NCBI RefSeq assembly: GCF_038396755.1
Contig: NZ_CP149822.1
Location: 2,232,001-2,296,000 of the forward strand
Source: Chitinophaga pollutisoli
GTDB lineage: Bacteria; Bacteroidota; Bacteroidia; Chitinophagales; Chitinophagaceae
DNA: 64,000 nucleotides
Reading direction: 5' to 3'
Made by a program: the position numbers and the translations under genes. Shown here piece after piece: positions 55,062 through 64,000 of the stretch (position 1 is its first letter; each line of letters opens with the position of its first letter). The notes beneath the pieces are model-generated. The model saw nothing but the letters and a program-made list of their open reading frames with translations. It did not search any database and was not told the origin of the DNA.

Positions 55062-57590
55062 TCAATATTGTACCGTCACGGTTCTACCTCCCCGGCCTGC
55101 CTGGTCGAACACCCTGAACCGGAGTGTTCCTTTCGCTTCAAGCGGCCCGCCGTAGGCGGGGCTTTTGGCGGAAGGCTCCTTTCCGTCGGTTGTATAACGA
55201 ATGATCAGTCCGGGAAGTTGCACGTTGGCCAAAACTTTTCCGTTTTCGCTTTTCACGCCGGCCGTGGGGATACGGTAGTTATAACCGCCGTTGAGGGTGG
55301 CGAGCCGTGGAATTTCGCGCTGGCCCACCACATTGGCGAATTTGTTCCACGCTTCGTTGTACCCGGCGAGGTCTTTGGTCCAGGCGGGGTCGGGCGCCCA
55401 GGCGCGTTCCGCCATGCCCAGGAGTTTGGGCAGCACCATATACTCCAGGCGCTCGGGGGATTTCACTGTTTCGCTCCACAGCGCGCTCTGGATCCCCACG
55501 ATATTGGAAGCGCCGTATGCCGTCAGCCGGTCTTTCCCGACAAATATGGAAGCCGGCAGCGGGTTGCCCGCATCGTCTTCTTTGGCGTTTTTATACAGGT
55601 CGAGGGGAATGAAGTAGAAGGGTTTATCGAGATCCACATAACCGCCCCAGTAAAAGCCGGGTTCATCATAATCACGCTGGTAGGCCATATCGAAGTAATA
55701 ATTCGCCACGCCTGACAACACCACTTTGTACCCGCCGTTGGCCAGCCGGTAGCTGAGATCTTCCATCCCGCCGCCCATCACGTTATTCCATACGTCCAGC
55801 TGGAAATTGCGGTTGCCGAACACGGGGTTAACGATCATGACGTTGTTGCCGTCGAGCTGGGTGCGGCGCATGCCGGCTTCTTCCCATCCATACAGCTGCA
55901 TGCCCTGTTTATTAACGATCTGGGCCACCTTGTCGTAGAAATAAATCCAGAGATCGTCTACATGGTTCAGTTCGGCGCTTTCGGCCAGGAGCTTTTGGCA
56001 GGCGGGGGATTTTTCCCATACGCCGCCGGGTGTTTCGTCGCCGCCCATGTGGATGATATCGAGGGGAGCGCCGGCTTCCGCATGCATCGCCGCCAGTTCG
56101 GTGGTTACTTTTTCAATGAATTTGTAGGTGGATGGAAGGGCGGGATTCATGACATTATCTTTCCATTCCTGCACGGAGCGGTATTGGCTTTTGTCGTCCG
56201 GGTCGCTGAGGCGGTATGCGTTGGCGTTGGGATCGCCGGCTTTGGCGAGCTTAGCCGCGCGGGCCTCCATGGCTTTGATGGCCGCGCGCCCGTGGCCGGG
56301 CATCTCCACTTCGGGGATCACTTTAATATGCCGGGCTTTCGCATAGCGGAGGATTTCAATGTAATCCGCGCGGGTGTACCAGCCCGTACCGGCGGCATTG
56401 CCCGCATCCGGGCCGGAGCCATACGCGGGTTGAAGACTTTCCATTTCATCCAGCGTATGCGCGCGGCGGCCACCTATCTGCGTCAGTTCCGGCAATCCCG
56501 CGATTTCCACGCGCCAGCCTTCGTCGTCGCTCATATGGAGGTGAAGGGTGTTCACTTTATAAACGGACATCACATCCAACATCCGCAGCACCTGCGCTTT
56601 GGAGTGGAAGTTACGCGCCACGTCGAGGCTGAAAGAGCGGAAAGCGAAGCGGGGCGCATCTTCTACCTGCACCGCGGGTAGCGTTGCCGTGCCTTTGGCC
56701 GTGAGCGGCAGCAGCTGGCGGAGCGACTGGATACCGTAAAATATGCCGGCATTGGTGGAGGCGAAAATGGTAATGCCATCTTCCTGCACCTGCAGTTTAT
56801 AAGCCTCTTTTCCGGTGATGGAAGCGTCTTTCACGAGGCGCACCGCGGCTTTGCCGGTGGTTCCCTGCGCGGTGAGCACCGGTTTCCCGAATACCTTCGC
56901 CATCAGCAACGACAGGTAATCGGCTTCCGCGCGGAACACCGGTTCGTATACGATCCCGTTTTTCGGGTCGAGCACTACCGTGGCGCCGCCCTCACGGATC
57001 ACCGCCGGCGTGGGCAGGATGCGGGGGAGCTGGCCGGCGGGCAAAAGCGACAGCGCTTCGTTGCGGCGATATACGTCTTCGGGCGTGGTTTGCACTTTAG
57101 TATCCTTCGCGGTGCGGCGCAGCTGTTTCTCCGTTGTGGAAGGCGTTACCGCGAATTCAATGGCATGGCCTTTCGAGGGCTCGCTGTCCCAAACGATATA
57201 GGGGCCGGCGGGCGCGTCGGTAAAATGCGTCACCCAGGCAACGGACACGATGTTGATTTTGAGCGAATCTCCCGGCTTCAATCCTCCGAAACCAGCCACT
57301 GGCTTCAACCGGAACAGGTCGCCGTTGATGTGCGCCGCTTCAATCCCAGGCGCTACCTCACCGGGCGACACCATGCGGATGAAGTTGTAGTAGATCGTCC
57401 AGCCTTTGGCGGGCAACGCCTGCTTCGAACGATTGACGAGCGTGAAGGTCGACAAGGTCTGCGCCTTGCCCTGGTAGCCGTTTTCCACTACTTCCCAACG
57501 CATTTGCAATCCCCTTGCGGGGAATGCCGGCGATTGCGCCAGGGCGCAGCAGGAGAGTAAAAGGCATAAAATGGTAAGTCTGTTTCGCAT
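55062..57590 (-). CDS. GH20 beta-N-acetylhexosaminidase (chitobiase type)
   Basis: 842 residues. Signal peptide ending LAQ; an N-terminal carbohydrate-binding-like domain (CHB_HEX, about 28-150; RWEVVENGYQGKAQTLSTFTLVN, GWTIYYNFIRMVSPGE); a GH20b domain; then the catalytic barrel with FRSFSLDVARNFHSK, LHLHMSDDEGWR and IIHMGGDETPGGVW (Asp 518-Glu 519). A chitobiase C-terminal domain (PGLIIRYTTDGKEPSAKSPAYGGP) ends the protein. It hydrolyses chitobiose and other GlcNAc-terminated chains. It lies 45 bp downstream of a GH18 chitinase, so the pair would degrade chitin to GlcNAc. Confidence 0.95.
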   Translation of the reverse strand: MRNRLTILCLLLSCCALAQSPAFPARGLQMRWEVVENGYQGKAQTLSTFTLVNRSKQALPAKGWTIYYNFIRMVSPGEVAPGIEAAHINGDLFRLKPVAGFGGLKPGDSLKINIVSVAWVTHFTDAPAGPYIVWDSEPSKGHAIEFAVTPSTTEKQLRRTAKDTKVQTTPEDVYRRNEALSLLPAGQLPRILPTPAVIREGGATVVLDPKNGIVYEPVFRAEADYLSLLMAKVFGKPVLTAQGTTGKAAVRLVKDASITGKEAYKLQVQEDGITIFASTNAGIFYGIQSLRQLLPLTAKGTATLPAVQVEDAPRFAFRSFSLDVARNFHSKAQVLRMLDVMSVYKVNTLHLHMSDDEGWRVEIAGLPELTQIGGRRAHTLDEMESLQPAYGSGPDAGNAAGTGWYTRADYIEILRYAKARHIKVIPEVEMPGHGRAAIKAMEARAAKLAKAGDPNANAYRLSDPDDKSQYRSVQEWKDNVMNPALPSTYKFIEKVTTELAAMHAEAGAPLDIIHMGGDETPGGVWEKSPACQKLLAESAELNHVDDLWIYFYDKVAQIVNKQGMQLYGWEEAGMRRTQLDGNNVMIVNPVFGNRNFQLDVWNNVMGGGMEDLSYRLANGGYKVVLSGVANYYFDMAYQRDYDEPGFYWGGYVDLDKPFYFIPLDLYKNAKEDDAGNPLPASIFVGKDRLTAYGASNIVGIQSALWSETVKSPERLEYMVLPKLLGMAERAWAPDPAWTKDLAGYNEAWNKFANVVGQREIPRLATLNGGYNYRIPTAGVKSENGKVLANVQLPGLIIRYTTDGKEPSAKSPAYGGPLEAKGTLRFRVFDQAGRGGRTVTVQY

Positions 57591-57635
57591 ATCATCAGGA
57601 TTTCCGCGGGTGGCATCGCCTGCCCTGCGGTGTGC

Positions 57636-58787
57636 TTATTTTTTATGGAGATTTTTATGGATCGCATCCAGCAGATAGCCTTTCGGATCGCTGGAATATT
57701 CCCAGAACATGACGCCGCCGAGTTTGTTGGCATGGACGTAGCGGCATTTTTCCTTGACGGATGCTTCATCGTCGTAAGAAATAAAGACGCGCTGGCCGGG
57801 ATGCCAAAGATAAGGCGCTTTGGCGCGTTTATCCCAATGGCGTTCAAATCCTTTGGCGGGCAGGCTGTCTTTGATGAAAGAATATCCCCCGCCCCGGTAC
57901 CCGCCGATTGCGGCGCGGTTGAGCCCGCGGGCGGTATCGCTGGCCACTTTCCAACCGCGGCCGTAAAACGCGATGCCCATCACGATCTTTTCGGCCGGTA
58001 CGCCCGCCGCGAGGAAAAGCCCGATGGAACGGTGGGCCGAAGATTCTTCCGGGTTATCCGTGGAACCGAAAAGGTTGGTATGATGGCCGGAGATGCCGTT
58101 GGGATTGGTTTTGTAATCGTACGACATGATGTTGATGAAATCCTGGTACTGCGCGGCTTTGGCCATTTCCGTATTGTCCACGAAGCTTTTGCTGCCGCCT
58201 ACGGCCGAGGTGAGCAGGTATTTGCGGCCGGTTTCTTTCTCCAGCGTATCGAGCGAAGCGCGGAGGGCGGCGAACATCAGCGTGAAATTTTGCTTGTCTT
58301 CCGGCCGGTACACGTTGCCCTCTTCCCCGGGGATGCCGGGATATTCCCAGTCGATATCCACGCCGTCGAGCTGGTATTTGCGGATAATATCCACCGAGGT
58401 GTGGGCGAACAGTTTGCGCCCGGCTTCGGTGAGCACGGCATCGGAGAAGTTTTCGCTCCATGCCCATCCGCCGATGGAGATGAGGATTTTGAGGTCGGGA
58501 TTGCGGGATTTGAGGGCGTTGAGCTTCCGGAAGTTGACGGTGTCTGTGGCGAGGTTGGTGAGCCAGGCCTGACCGTGCTGCACATCCACGAAAGCGTAGT
58601 TGATGTGCGTGATTTTTTCCACCAAGATGGATTCCGGATCTGTGATCAGCCCCCGGAATCCGCCTACATAGGCGATCACGACGGGTTTTGAACGTGGAGG
58701 GCGCGCGGCGGAGAATGCTGCGGCAGCACCGGCGATGAGGAGCAGCGCCGGGATGGCGGCGCGCATTGGCTTGGAGAATAGACGCAT
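57636..58787 (-). CDS. GH18 chitinase
   Basis: 383 residues. A signal or anchor segment (AAIPALLLIAGAAAAFSAA) precedes the GH18 barrel: VVIAYVGGFRG, ITHINYAFVDV, LKILISIGGWAWSENFSD and the catalytic DGVDIDWEYPG (Asp 141, 144, 146 and Glu 148). NIMSYDYKT, GIAFYGRGWKV and GGVMFWEYSSD follow. All catalytic residues are present. A second start 7 codons in (MRAAIPALLL) is equally plausible. First gene of a two-gene operon with GH20. Confidence 0.95.
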   Translation of the reverse strand: MRLFSKPMRAAIPALLLIAGAAAAFSAARPPRSKPVVIAYVGGFRGLITDPESILVEKITHINYAFVDVQHGQAWLTNLATDTVNFRKLNALKSRNPDLKILISIGGWAWSENFSDAVLTEAGRKLFAHTSVDIIRKYQLDGVDIDWEYPGIPGEEGNVYRPEDKQNFTLMFAALRASLDTLEKETGRKYLLTSAVGGSKSFVDNTEMAKAAQYQDFINIMSYDYKTNPNGISGHHTNLFGSTDNPEESSAHRSIGLFLAAGVPAEKIVMGIAFYGRGWKVASDTARGLNRAAIGGYRGGGYSFIKDSLPAKGFERHWDKRAKAPYLWHPGQRVFISYDDEASVKEKCRYVHANKLGGVMFWEYSSDPKGYLLDAIHKNLHKK

Positions 58788-58825
58788 GTTTAAAAATAGT
58801 ATATTTACGATCTAAATTCAACCCT

Positions 58826-59542
58826 TTGAAATACATCTGCTCCCTGCTACTGGCGGGCATCGCGGCAACCGCCTGCAACTCCGGCGGCAAATCCACCCCT
58901 GCCGATTCGGGGAAAGTCCATATCATCCACCAGGCTTTGCCGTCCAACGACCCTAAAGGCGTATTTACCGGCGATTTCGGCGGGAGTCCCATTTACATCA
59001 GCATCAATTTCGCCCGCGGCAAAAACGTTGCGGGATACAATACGCACAAAGGCCTGCGGCGCAACCTACATGGCGAGATGACGCAGGACGGCGATGTGTG
59101 GCGCCTCCGCCTGGAGGAACCCGGCGACCATCCCTACGACGGCGTTTTCAGCGTCCGGCTTTCTCAAGACATGAAAACCATGGAAGGAATATGGGCCCCG
59201 CTGCACAAGGATTCCGCCTCTTCCAAAAAATTCTCCCTCAAAAGAATCGACAACGCGCAAGGCGAAGTTTTCATGGCCAGCGACTCCGGCAGCATTTCGT
59301 TCCTAATAGACGGTTCATGCCGGCTGGAGTACTATCCCAACGACAGTATTTCCACCGGACAAATGGAAATCCTCCGCGGCACCTGGTCGAGAACGAAGGA
59401 CACTTTCCTGGTCAACTGGCTGCGGAACGATCCCCAGGGCAACAAAACCGGCCGTTTCATCCTGCATACTTCGACCAATCCCCACGGATATGACGAGGAC
59501 AGCATTACGGGCGAGGGCTTCACTTTTTATTTTGTTCCATGA
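58826..59542 (+). CDS. lipoprotein of unknown function
   Basis: 238 residues from a TTG start that gives a clean lipoprotein signal (KYICSLLLAGIAATAC, lipobox ATAC). The mature protein starts NSGGKSTPADSG and has two repeats of a beta-rich fold with GVFTGDFGGSPIYISIN and DGVFSVRLSQDMKTMEGIW, resembling lipid- or sugar-binding beta barrels of unknown type. An in-frame ATG 20 codons earlier would add a non-signal extension and run into the GH18 coding strand. It overlaps the next gene by 4 bases (ATGA) and is divergent from the chitinase. Confidence 0.75.
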   Translation: MKYICSLLLAGIAATACNSGGKSTPADSGKVHIIHQALPSNDPKGVFTGDFGGSPIYISINFARGKNVAGYNTHKGLRRNLHGEMTQDGDVWRLRLEEPGDHPYDGVFSVRLSQDMKTMEGIWAPLHKDSASSKKFSLKRIDNAQGEVFMASDSGSISFLIDGSCRLEYYPNDSISTGQMEILRGTWSRTKDTFLVNWLRNDPQGNKTGRFILHTSTNPHGYDEDSITGEGFTFYFVP

Positions 59543-60188
59543 GGCTGGCCCTCCAAATGGCAGCCGCCATACTTATCCTCTATGCATCCTGGCTGATGGT
59601 GCTGCTGAGTTTGCCGTACACGTCCTTCGAACCGCAAATCGAATTCCTTTTCACCAAACAGCTGGTGTACAAAATACACCATTGGCGATGGAGCTTTTAC
59701 CTGCATGTGTTCGTGAGCACGGCAGTGCTGGTGGCGGGATTGTTCCAGTTCAGCCGCTATCTTTTGCAGCGGCATCCGGGCGTCCACCGGGTGGCGGGAT
59801 ACGTGTATGTGGTAACGGTAATCGCGCTGAGCGGGCCCAGCGGGCTGGTGATGGGATATTATGCGAACGGGGGCGCCTGGGCGCAGGTGAGCTTTATACT
59901 GCTGGCCGTTTGGTGGATCGGTTTCACGGCGATGGCGATGTGGTATATCCGGAAAAAAACTGGAAAAAGCATGCAGACATGATGGCCCGCAGTTATGCGC
60001 TCACGCTGTCTGCCGTCACGCTCCGGTTTTATGTTTTCGTTATAGCCGCACTCGGCCTGGAAATTGCTCCGCGCACGGCTTACATCTGGATCGCCTGGCT
60101 CAGCTGGACGTTGAACCTCCTGCTGGCGGAGTATCTCATCCGGAAACGGGTATTTACCGCATGGCGAGCGGAACGGATTTCGGCGTGA
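59539..60188 (+). pseudogene. DUF2306 membrane protein, frameshifted at an A7 run
   Basis: The first frame gives four transmembrane helices and stops soon after MAMWYIRKK. The second frame continues as NWKKHADMMARSYALTLSAVTLRFYVF with two or three more helices, as expected for DUF2306 (about 215 residues). The two are joined at GGAAAAAAACTGG (A7 at 59953-59959); A8 would restore one 216-residue protein. The truncated version alone is 147 residues. Function of DUF2306 is unknown. It overlaps the upstream lipoprotein stop and overlaps the convergent lipoprotein gene by about 35 bp. Confidence 0.75.
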
Positions 60189-61311
60189 AGCGGCCTTCCG
60201 GACTGATGGCAAAATATTCCACCCCCACTTCATTCATTTCTTCCATTTTATTTTCGGCGTAGCCGTTCTGCGCGGGGTCTTTTTCGTACCGCACAGCGAA
60301 TTTGCGCACTTCCACTTCGCCATTGCCTGTGATCTTCCCCACCCGGAAAGGCTCATCCAGGATGCGATGACCGCCTACGATCATTTTGTCGAGCAGCTTG
60401 CCGTTGGCGTCGAAGCTGGCGAGGTAATAGCAATAGGGCGCGCCTTCGTCCATCATCACATCCTGCACGGCGTAAGTGAGTACGGTGAATTGCGGCGTGG
60501 ATTGTACACTCCCGATGTAATAGTATTCGCTGCCCACGTCGCGGGAGAATTTGGCGTTCCGCATTTCGGGGATGAATTTCTCGAAATCGTAGGTAACGTT
60601 ACTGAACGATTTGTCTTCCCTGAATTTCGTATCGAACACCACGGGCAATTCCAGCGGCTGGAATTCGTGGGAGAAGAGTTTCCAGAGGAGGCGGTCGGGA
60701 TCGCTGGCGCCGGAGAGCGCTGCCGTTATCTCGTTGTCAAAGCGCCAGCGGATTTCGCGCAGCGGGGCGAGGTCGCTGTCTTTGTAGATCTGCGCCGTAT
60801 TTGTATAGCCGAATTCGATGGCGGACACGAGGTAATGGAAGGCGCTGTCTTCCTTGCCGGATTTGGCGTACAGGCAGGCGGTGTTGTATAGTAATTTGGA
60901 AACGGGTTTATATCCCAGCAGGTCGGCGATATGATAGGCTTGCAGCGCTTGTTCCACGCTGAGTCTGGCTTGCATGGAGGCAGATCCGTCACCCATTTCA
61001 GAGAGGGCGTTGCCATATTCGAAGAAAGCGGCTGCGCGGGGGGCTTTGAGGATGGATTGACGAAAGAGCGGCAATGCAGCCGCGGGATTTTCCTGGTTGC
61101 GGTACACATCGATCGCCTGACGAAAAAGTCTGTCGGCTTCATTTTCGGGAAGATCTTTCCTGGAAGTGAAAAGCAGGACGCTGTCCTCGTTCAGGTGATA
61201 ACCTTCCGTCAGCGTATATGCGGAGTTGTTAGACGATCCGGTTTTGATTTCGCCGTTTTGCTGGCAGGCTGCGGCGGATAATATGATGGCGATCAGGGGG
61301 ATGTGGCGCAT
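60154..61311 (-). CDS. TPR-containing lipoprotein of unknown function
   Basis: 385 residues from MRHIPLIAIILSAAACQQ, which is a lipoprotein signal with lipobox SAAC; upstream codons lack signal features. Residues about 55-190 form tetratricopeptide-like helices (ADRLFRQAIDVYRNQENPAAALPLFRQSILKAPRAAAFFEYGNAL ... LLYNTACLYAKSGKEDSAFHYLVSAIEFG). The C-terminal half is beta-rich and not recognised. It follows TonB on the same strand, with a terminator between. Confidence 0.75.
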   Translation of the reverse strand: MRHIPLIAIILSAAACQQNGEIKTGSSNNSAYTLTEGYHLNEDSVLLFTSRKDLPENEADRLFRQAIDVYRNQENPAAALPLFRQSILKAPRAAAFFEYGNALSEMGDGSASMQARLSVEQALQAYHIADLLGYKPVSKLLYNTACLYAKSGKEDSAFHYLVSAIEFGYTNTAQIYKDSDLAPLREIRWRFDNEITAALSGASDPDRLLWKLFSHEFQPLELPVVFDTKFREDKSFSNVTYDFEKFIPEMRNAKFSRDVGSEYYYIGSVQSTPQFTVLTYAVQDVMMDEGAPYCYYLASFDANGKLLDKMIVGGHRILDEPFRVGKITGNGEVEVRKFAVRYEKDPAQNGYAENKMEEMNEVGVEYFAISPEGRFTPKSVPLAMR

Positions 61312-61353
61312 AGGGGATGAAATTTCCGCTTCAAATATACGGTTATTCCATAT

Positions 61354-61403
61354 AAAAGGTTTCCCCCGGGCGGAGGCGGGAGCGCCGCTGCGCGGGGGAA
61401 ACC
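61354..61403 (-). terminator. intrinsic terminator after tonB
   Basis: GGTTTCCCCC (61358-61367) pairs with GGGGGAAACC (61394-61403), with inner GC-rich pairing; A4 on the left gives a short U-tract on the minus strand. Confidence 0.7.
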
Positions 61404-61420
61404 AGGTAACATTCAAAGGA

Positions 61421-62248
61421 TCATTGGTTCAGTTTGAAACGGATGGGAACATTGAACCAGACGGCCACATTACGCCCGTTCTGGCGGCCGGCTTTCCATT
61501 TCGGCATTTTCCGGATCACGCGGAGCGCCTCTTCTTCGCAACCCGCGCCCACTTTTCTGCCGGTTGTTTCTACATTGGTGATGGAACCGTCTACATTCAC
61601 GACGAATTTTACAAAAACAGTCCCTTCGATGCCGGATTCTGACGCCATGTGCGGGTAGCGCATGTGGTCGTTGAGAAACGCGTACATAGCTTTTTCACCT
61701 CCGGGGAACTCCGGCATTATTTCCACGAAAGTGGGGAAATCCTCTTTCTTCTTCACCTCCGGCACTTCGATCACCCTGGTACCTTCCGGCACGCTTTCGA
61801 ATGGGTTATCCACGCCGCCGGGTTCGCCTGCAATGTCTTTAGTGCTGATGGCCACGTCCTTCAATTCGTCCATCGTTTTCATTTCATCCTCCGGGTTCAC
61901 TTTATCATCTTCCACTACTTTAACGGTCACATGTTTTACGGAAGCGGTTTGCGGCGGGGGCTCCACGGCGCGGGGCGGCGGGGGCGTGAATTTCCTTTCT
62001 TCCGGAGGCACCTCTATCATATCCGGCGCTTCGAAAATGACGGGCTTCACCACATTTTCAGCGGCTTTGGAATTTGAAGCCCATGTGTAGGCACCAATGC
62101 AGAGGAGGACAATCCCCGCCATGCCAGCCACGGCGTTGCGGACGCGGCGGTCATACTTGCGGCGGAGGTCGTAGGCGCCGTAATCTTTATTGCGGGAATT
62201 GAAGAGAATGTCGAGGAAGTCTGGTTTAGGCATTTGGGAGGTATTCAT
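61421..62248 (-). CDS. tonB: energy transducer TonB
   Basis: 275 residues. A short cytoplasmic N-terminus (DILFNSRNKDYGAYDLRRKYDRRVR, typical of Bacteroidota TonB) precedes one transmembrane helix (VAGMAGIVLLCIGAYTWA). A proline-rich periplasmic linker (FTPPPPRAVEPPP) and a TonB C-terminal domain follow (MPEFPGGEKAMYAFLNDHMRYP, GTVFVKFVVNVDGSITNV, VRVIRKMPKW-like end). It couples proton-motive force to receptors such as the two SusC proteins here. ExbB/ExbD are not adjacent. Confidence 0.92.
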   Translation of the reverse strand: MNTSQMPKPDFLDILFNSRNKDYGAYDLRRKYDRRVRNAVAGMAGIVLLCIGAYTWASNSKAAENVVKPVIFEAPDMIEVPPEERKFTPPPPRAVEPPPQTASVKHVTVKVVEDDKVNPEDEMKTMDELKDVAISTKDIAGEPGGVDNPFESVPEGTRVIEVPEVKKKEDFPTFVEIMPEFPGGEKAMYAFLNDHMRYPHMASESGIEGTVFVKFVVNVDGSITNVETTGRKVGAGCEEEALRVIRKMPKWKAGRQNGRNVAVWFNVPIRFKLNQ

Positions 62249-62391
62249 GGCGATAACGTTTAACAGGAAGATGCCCCGCCCTTACTATTTCCATAAACGA
62301 TTCCCGGCGCCGTTTTTAACATATTGAACCTTTTAACGTTACGATTGTTCTACAAACGTAACCGCTGTTGTTAAACGGATACATACCTTGT

Positions 62392-63750
62392 ATGAGTTGC
62401 TGTTTCCCGAACATAATAAGGCGGATGGTCTGCTTGACCGCTGTGCTGACAACCGTTGCCGGAAATACCCATGCCCAGCAGGGAGGCGCGACCGGCCCCG
62501 CATACACGCTGGAAGAATGCGTGCAGTATGCCCTCCGCAACCAGAACAACGTCGTCAACGCCCGGCTGTCGCGGCAGATGTCTACAGAAAAGATCCGTGA
62601 AACCCGCGGCTACCTGCTCCCGCACGCCAACATCACCGGTAATTTCACCGATAACCTGAAACTCCAGACCTCTCTCATCCCCGACTTTACGGGCGACCCC
62701 AATAATAAAGTCCCCGTGCAATTCGGCACCAAATTCTCCTCAGCGATCACCGGCGAAGTGACACAAACCCTCATCAACAGCGACTACTTCCTCGGCCTCA
62801 AAGCCGCCAGGGTATACGACGAACTGGCCGTCCGCGATTACGAGCGCGCCGCTATCGATACCCGCGTTCAGGTTAGCGTCGCTTATTTTAATGTGCTTGT
62901 CAGCCAGGAAAGCATCCGGCTGGTGGAAACCAACCTCGCCCAGTTCGGTAAAACCCTCAAGGATACACGCGCCCGGTACGACGAAGGCGTGGCCGAGCGC
63001 ATCGATGTGGATCGTATCCAGACCTCTTACAACAGTGTGGAAGCACAGCGCGCCAATCTCCAGCGGCAGCTGGATTACACTTACGACGTCCTCAAGTTCC
63101 AGATGGGCATGCCCATCGATTCTCCGGTTGCGGTGAAGGAAAATATCCGTTCGTTTACCGACGACATGCCCGATAGCCTTAACTACCGCTTCCTCGACCG
63201 GCCCGAATACGCCATGCAGCGCGTGCAGGTGGAGCTGGACCGGCTCAGCCTCAAAAGCAAGAGACTGCAGATCATTCCTACCCTCAACGCATTCGTCAAT
63301 TACGGTTTCAACTATTTTTCCGAAAACTTCGGCGATTTGTATAAAACCGGCTTCGGCACTTCCGCTCTCGGCGTCCGCCTTACCTGGCCCATTTTCTCCG
63401 GAACAGAAAGGATTTACGCCGCCCGCCAGCTCGCCCTCACCCTGCAGCAAAGCGAAAACAACTTACAATATCTCGGCCAGCAAATCCAGCTGGAAGTGCG
63501 GGAAGGGTGGACTTCCTACCGCAACAACCTCAACTCCCTCAATACCCAGGAAAAGAATATGGCCCTTACGCAGGGAATATACGACAGGGTGGTATTGAAG
63601 TATGAAGAAGGCGTGGCCACGAGCCTCGACGTGCTCTCGGCTGACAGCGAGCTGAAAACAGCGCAAAACGATTACATCAATGCATTGATCAATACCCTCA
63701 TCAGTAAAGTGAAACTCGACCAGGCGATGGGTAAAATAAAAGCGGAATAA
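62392..63750 (+). CDS. TolC-family outer membrane efflux protein
   Basis: 452 residues from MSCCFPNIIRRMVCL; a signal peptide ends near THAQ. An alternative ATG 11 codons in (MVCLTAVLTT) also works. The OEP pattern is clear: YTLEECVQYALRNQNNVVNARLS, two long helical hairpins, the central TWPIFSGTERIYAARQLALTLQQSEN and the repeat RYDEGVAERIDVDRIQT/KYEEGVATSLDVLSADSELKTAQNDYINAL. It is followed after 10 bp by an RND adaptor gene, so this is a tripartite RND efflux operon continuing out of the window. Confidence 0.92.
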   Translation: MSCCFPNIIRRMVCLTAVLTTVAGNTHAQQGGATGPAYTLEECVQYALRNQNNVVNARLSRQMSTEKIRETRGYLLPHANITGNFTDNLKLQTSLIPDFTGDPNNKVPVQFGTKFSSAITGEVTQTLINSDYFLGLKAARVYDELAVRDYERAAIDTRVQVSVAYFNVLVSQESIRLVETNLAQFGKTLKDTRARYDEGVAERIDVDRIQTSYNSVEAQRANLQRQLDYTYDVLKFQMGMPIDSPVAVKENIRSFTDDMPDSLNYRFLDRPEYAMQRVQVELDRLSLKSKRLQIIPTLNAFVNYGFNYFSENFGDLYKTGFGTSALGVRLTWPIFSGTERIYAARQLALTLQQSENNLQYLGQQIQLEVREGWTSYRNNLNSLNTQEKNMALTQGIYDRVVLKYEEGVATSLDVLSADSELKTAQNDYINALINTLISKVKLDQAMGKIKAE

Positions 63751-63760
63751 ACTCCTTGTT

Positions 63761-64000
63761 ATGCAACTTTACCGGAACCTTTATATCATGCTGATCCCAC
63801 TGCTGGCGGCGGCTTGCAAGGGCAAACAAGCCCGGCAGCAGATGGCGGGGGGCGCCATGCCCAAAACCACCGTCTCCGTCTTCGAAGTGAAGGCCGCCAG
63901 CTACACCGTCACCGAAAGCTTTCCCGCTTCGTTAACCGGCAACGTGCAGGTCGATATCAAATCCGATGTGACCGGCTTCCTCCAGAAAATCCATGCGCAG
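63761..64000 (+). CDS. RND efflux periplasmic adaptor (5' part)
   Basis: The first 80 codons are inside the window. The N-terminus is a lipoprotein signal (MLIPLLAAAC, lipobox AAAC) followed by KGKQARQQ, then TVSVFEVKAASYTVTESFPASLTGNVQVDIKSDVTGFLQKI, the first beta strands and lipoyl half of an AcrA/MexA-type adaptor. It directly follows the TolC-like gene. Confidence 0.85.
   Translation, partial: MQLYRNLYIMLIPLLAAACKGKQARQQMAGGAMPKTTVSVFEVKAASYTVTESFPASLTGNVQVDIKSDVTGFLQKIHAQ

Noticed and set aside
1..64000. tRNA, rRNA, integrase, transposase or phage genes
   Set aside because: I looked for them on both strands and saw none; no attachment-site duplication or insertion-sequence ends were found either.

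Overview
The window looks like a Bacteroidota chromosome, most likely Chitinophagaceae (Chitinophaga or a close relative). The reasons are two SusC/SusD-type systems, many secreted glycoside hydrolases with Bacteroidota signal peptides, promoters of the TTTG-N18-20-TAnnTTTG type, weak or absent Shine-Dalgarno sites, LytS/LytTR signalling and a Bacteroidota-style TonB. I see no rRNA, tRNA, CRISPR array, integrase or transposase. This placement comes from gene content only; no database was searched.

Layout. 1-6050: the 5' two thirds of a SusC receptor behind an unusual promoter region flanked by inverted repeats, then a helix-hairpin-helix/beta-barrel protein, a duplicated fragment of its own 5' end, and a frameshifted barrel-like gene. 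6175-10980: housekeeping genes (deoxynucleoside kinase, trpS, gatC, an ABC ATPase, a PduO-type adenosyltransferase, tyrS). 11056-12400: a possible ADP-ribosyltransferase-like protein with a small partner and a rhodanese. 12529-16939: two secreted amidohydrolase-family proteins. 17139-20073: Spy/CpxP-like protein, glycerate 2-kinase, mannonate dehydratase. 20175-24730: an EmrAB-TolC-type efflux operon divergent from a MarR regulator, with a palindromic operator on the efflux promoter.

24986-42853 is a polysaccharide utilisation region: SusC, SusD, a glucoamylase-like (PF10091) enzyme, GH95, an alginate-lyase-family protein, a sulfatase and GH29 on the minus strand, then a second GH95 on the plus strand. 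Two GH95s, a GH29 and a Cys-type sulfatase suggest a fucose-containing, possibly sulfated glycan. 42997-48275 carries a LytS/LytTR pair with an erythromycin-esterase-family protein, and a histidine kinase with a receiver-CRP fusion regulator. 48276-52946 holds a frameshifted GH3, a sialate O-acetylesterase-like protein and a metallophosphoesterase. 53041-64000 holds an Omp85-like protein, a GH20-GH18 chitin pair, lipoproteins, a frameshifted DUF2306 membrane protein, TonB, and the start of a TolC/RND efflux operon.

The most interesting non-coding structures are the 40-bp inverted repeats around the first SusC promoter (candidate invertible switch), an array of 11-bp iterons with an internal inversion upstream of the sulfatase, two LacI-type operators upstream of a GH95, and a 22-bp hairpin that contains the start codon of the sialate esterase. 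Five genes are broken by single-base indels, several in homopolymers; this is either residual sequencing error or real phase variation, and the raw reads would decide.
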